Assembly (NCBI RefSeq): GCF_009720145.1
Contig: NZ_CP046253.1
Location: 124,001-188,000, forward strand
Direction of reading: 5' to 3'
DNA length: 64,000 nt
Origin: Sphingobium sp. CAP-1
GTDB taxonomy: Bacteria > Pseudomonadota > Alphaproteobacteria > Sphingomonadales > Sphingomonadaceae
Positions 62,485-64,000 of this stretch are shown here, piece after piece (the stretch's first letter is position 1; every line of letters begins with the position of its first letter). A program made the position numbers and the translations under genes. The notes beneath the pieces were generated by a model. It saw only the letters and a program-made list of their open reading frames with translations. It was not told the DNA's origin and did not search any database.

Positions 62485-64000
62485 ATGGTTGAAAAGAAAG
62501 GCCGAATTTGGCGTCTGGGCGCCGATCTTGGTGCAAACTCGCTTGGCTGGGCCGCGATCGAGCTGAGCGCGGCGGTCGATGGCAAGCCCGTCTCGATCCT
62601 TGCTGCCGGTTCGCGCATTTTCAGTGATGGCCGCGATCCCAAGTCTGGCGCATCCCTCGCCGTGGACCGCCGCGATGCGCGGGCGATGCGGCGGCGGCGG
62701 GACCGATTCCAGCAGCGGCAAAGGGCGCTGATCAAATATCTGATCGCCGACGGCCTGTTCCCGGCCGACGAGGCCGCGCGCAAGGCCATGGCCGCGATTG
62801 ACCCCTATGCCGTGCGGGCACGGGCGCTGGATGCGCCTCTCTCGCTGCCGGAACTGGCGCGCGCGCTGTTCCACCTCAACCAGCGGCGCGGCTTCAAGTC
62901 GAACCGCAAGGCCGATCGCAAGGCGGACGATGACGCTGGCAAGATCGCGCTGGGCATCGACCGGACACGCGACGCCATTCGCCAGGCGGAGGAGGGCGCC
63001 GGCGCGGAGCCGGGGAGCTGGACCTATGGAAAATGGCTGCACGAACGGCGCGCCAGTGCCGCTGACGCCAACGCCATCCCTGGCGTAAGAACCCGGTTGC
63101 GCCCCGAAAGTGGCGAAGATGCCAGGGGCGACGGCTATGATTTCTATCCTGGCCGCGCGTTGATGGAGGAAGAGTTCGACGCCATCTGGCAAGCGCAAGC
63201 ACCGCATCATCCCGATGTGCTGACGAACGCGGTACATGATCGGCTGCATGAGATCATCTTCTACCAGCGGCCGCTTAAGACACCTCGGATCGGCATGTGC
63301 ACGCTGGTTGCCGGCGACCAGCGCCTGCCCAAGGCGCATCCGCTGTTTCAGCGCCGTCGCCTGCTGGAGGAGCTGAATGCACTCATGATTGTGCGGCCGG
63401 GCGAGGTGGCGCAACGGCTGACGCGGGAAGAGCGCGACATATTGTTCCTAAAGCTCAAGGATAAAGGGAAGGTCAGCTTCGCCAGCCTGCGCAAGACTTT
63501 GAAGCTCGACCCCGAAGCCCGTTTCAACAAGGAAAGCGAGAACCGCCCCGACCTGAAAGGGGATGAAGTTGCCGCTGCGATGGGCGCGAAGGCCCGCTTT
63601 GGCAATCGCTGGGTTCATCTGTCGATCGAGGAGCAATGGGATGTCATCGCACGACTGGAAGCGGTCGAGAGCGATGCCGAGGACGCGGCTCTCCGTATTT
63701 GGCTAAGCGACACCCATGATCTGACGCCGGAACAGGCGCGCGCTGTCGTCAATGCGCCTTTGCCGCCGGGCTATGGCCGTTTCGGCGAGGATGCGACCCG
63801 AAGGCTGATCGAGGCGCTGCGCGACGGTGAAAAGGATGGGCGTGTACTGGTCTATAGCGAGGCGGTGATCGCGGCGGGTTTTGGTCATCATAGCGACCTG
63901 CGCACCGGTGAGATTTTCGAGGATAGGGAGGGGCGTCCGCAGCTTCCCTATTATGGTGTGGCGCTGGAGCGGCACATCATGCCGGGCACGGGCGATCCCT
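62485..64000 (+). CDS. cas9: Type II-C Cas9 nuclease, N-terminal 505 codons
   Basis: The frame stays open from ATG 62485 (a GTG directly before it is an alternative) to the window edge. Features in order: RuvC-I (WRLGADLGANSLGWAAIELS, catalytic Asp14), Arg-rich bridge helix (about 61-85: DRRDARAMRRRRDRFQQRQR), recognition-lobe start (LPELARALFHLNQRRGFKSN) and further recognition-lobe sequence (VHDRLHEIIFYQRPLKTPRI). The last residues, LPYYGVALERHIMPGTGDP, match the stretch just before RuvC-II in II-C Cas9. RuvC-II, HNH and the PAM-interacting domain lie beyond the window, as should cas1, cas2 and the array. Confidence 0.95.
   Translation, partial: MVEKKGRIWRLGADLGANSLGWAAIELSAAVDGKPVSILAAGSRIFSDGRDPKSGASLAVDRRDARAMRRRRDRFQQRQRALIKYLIADGLFPADEAARKAMAAIDPYAVRARALDAPLSLPELARALFHLNQRRGFKSNRKADRKADDDAGKIALGIDRTRDAIRQAEEGAGAEPGSWTYGKWLHERRASAADANAIPGVRTRLRPESGEDARGDGYDFYPGRALMEEEFDAIWQAQAPHHPDVLTNAVHDRLHEIIFYQRPLKTPRIGMCTLVAGDQRLPKAHPLFQRRRLLEELNALMIVRPGEVAQRLTREERDILFLKLKDKGKVSFASLRKTLKLDPEARFNKESENRPDLKGDEVAAAMGAKARFGNRWVHLSIEEQWDVIARLEAVESDAEDAALRIWLSDTHDLTPEQARAVVNAPLPPGYGRFGEDATRRLIEALRDGEKDGRVLVYSEAVIAAGFGHHSDLRTGEIFEDREGRPQLPYYGVALERHIMPGTGDP

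Noticed and set aside
62407..63414. 335-codon minus-strand frame
   Set aside because: Antisense to cas9, whose RuvC-I and bridge helix are unmistakable on the plus strand.
1..64000. rRNA, tRNA, prophage, or complete insertion sequence
   Set aside because: None was recognised on either strand; only a transposase tail near 49.3 kb remains.

Overview
The window looks like part of a high-GC alphaproteobacterial chromosome, most likely a sphingomonad (Sphingobium, Novosphingobium or Sphingomonas type). This is inferred from TonB-dependent receptors beside glycoside hydrolases without SusD, dense ATGA-coupled operons and the gene families present. No rRNA or tRNA gene was seen. Both ends cut through a gene: an alpha-L-rhamnosidase-like lipoprotein on the left and a type II-C cas9 on the right.

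Layout. (1) 1-16.3 kb: a carbohydrate-utilisation locus with a GH106-like lipoprotein and a TonB-dependent receptor on the minus strand, then a TetR regulator, GH3, GH39, GH2 (broken by a one-base frameshift), a ThuA-domain protein and a second GH3 on the plus strand. All hydrolases are exo-acting types, so the likely substrate is an oligosaccharide or plant glycoside. A split motif occurs both before the receptor and before the first GH3. (2) 16.3-36.5 kb: a SleB-type cell-wall hydrolase, divergent from a two-partner secretion operon in which the outer-membrane transporter and a giant 4,224-residue exoprotein bracket their own ExbB/ExbD/TonB-like energy module and a porin. The ExbB carries an N-terminal DUF2341/LamG periplasmic domain. 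(3) 36.5-46.3 kb: a compact type II secretion operon, gspE-F-G-H-I-J-L-M-C-D-K, on the minus strand. It lacks gspO in the window and has a leaderless GspH and a duplicated leader region in GspJ. (4) 46.3-49.1 kb: a secreted PstS-like protein divergent from gspE, with a near-consensus Pho box between them, and a small secreted protein. (5) 49.1-50.95 kb: a patch of decayed gene pieces (transposase tail, serine dehydratase, GntR regulator, two CmcJ/NvfI fragments). (6) 50.9-62.0 kb: a catabolic island with MarR, FMN reductase, an acyl-CoA-dehydrogenase-fold flavoprotein, GST, enoyl-CoA hydratase, MaoC, CitE, aldehyde dehydrogenase, a membrane protein, an epoxide hydrolase remnant and a second TonB-dependent receptor. 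(7) 62.0-64.0 kb: a probable tracrRNA on the minus strand and the first 505 codons of cas9.

How the parts may work together. The first receptor imports glycans that the periplasmic or lipid-anchored exo-hydrolases trim. The two-partner operon probably displays a very large beta-helical protein at the surface, possibly with help from its private proton-driven complex. The type II system probably exports the PstS-like protein under phosphate limitation. The CoA island probably oxidises an imported hydrophobic substrate and cleaves a hydroxyacyl-CoA through the MaoC/CitE pair. The best candidate for an undescribed system is the two-partner secretion/Ton/porin operon at 17.2-36.5 kb.
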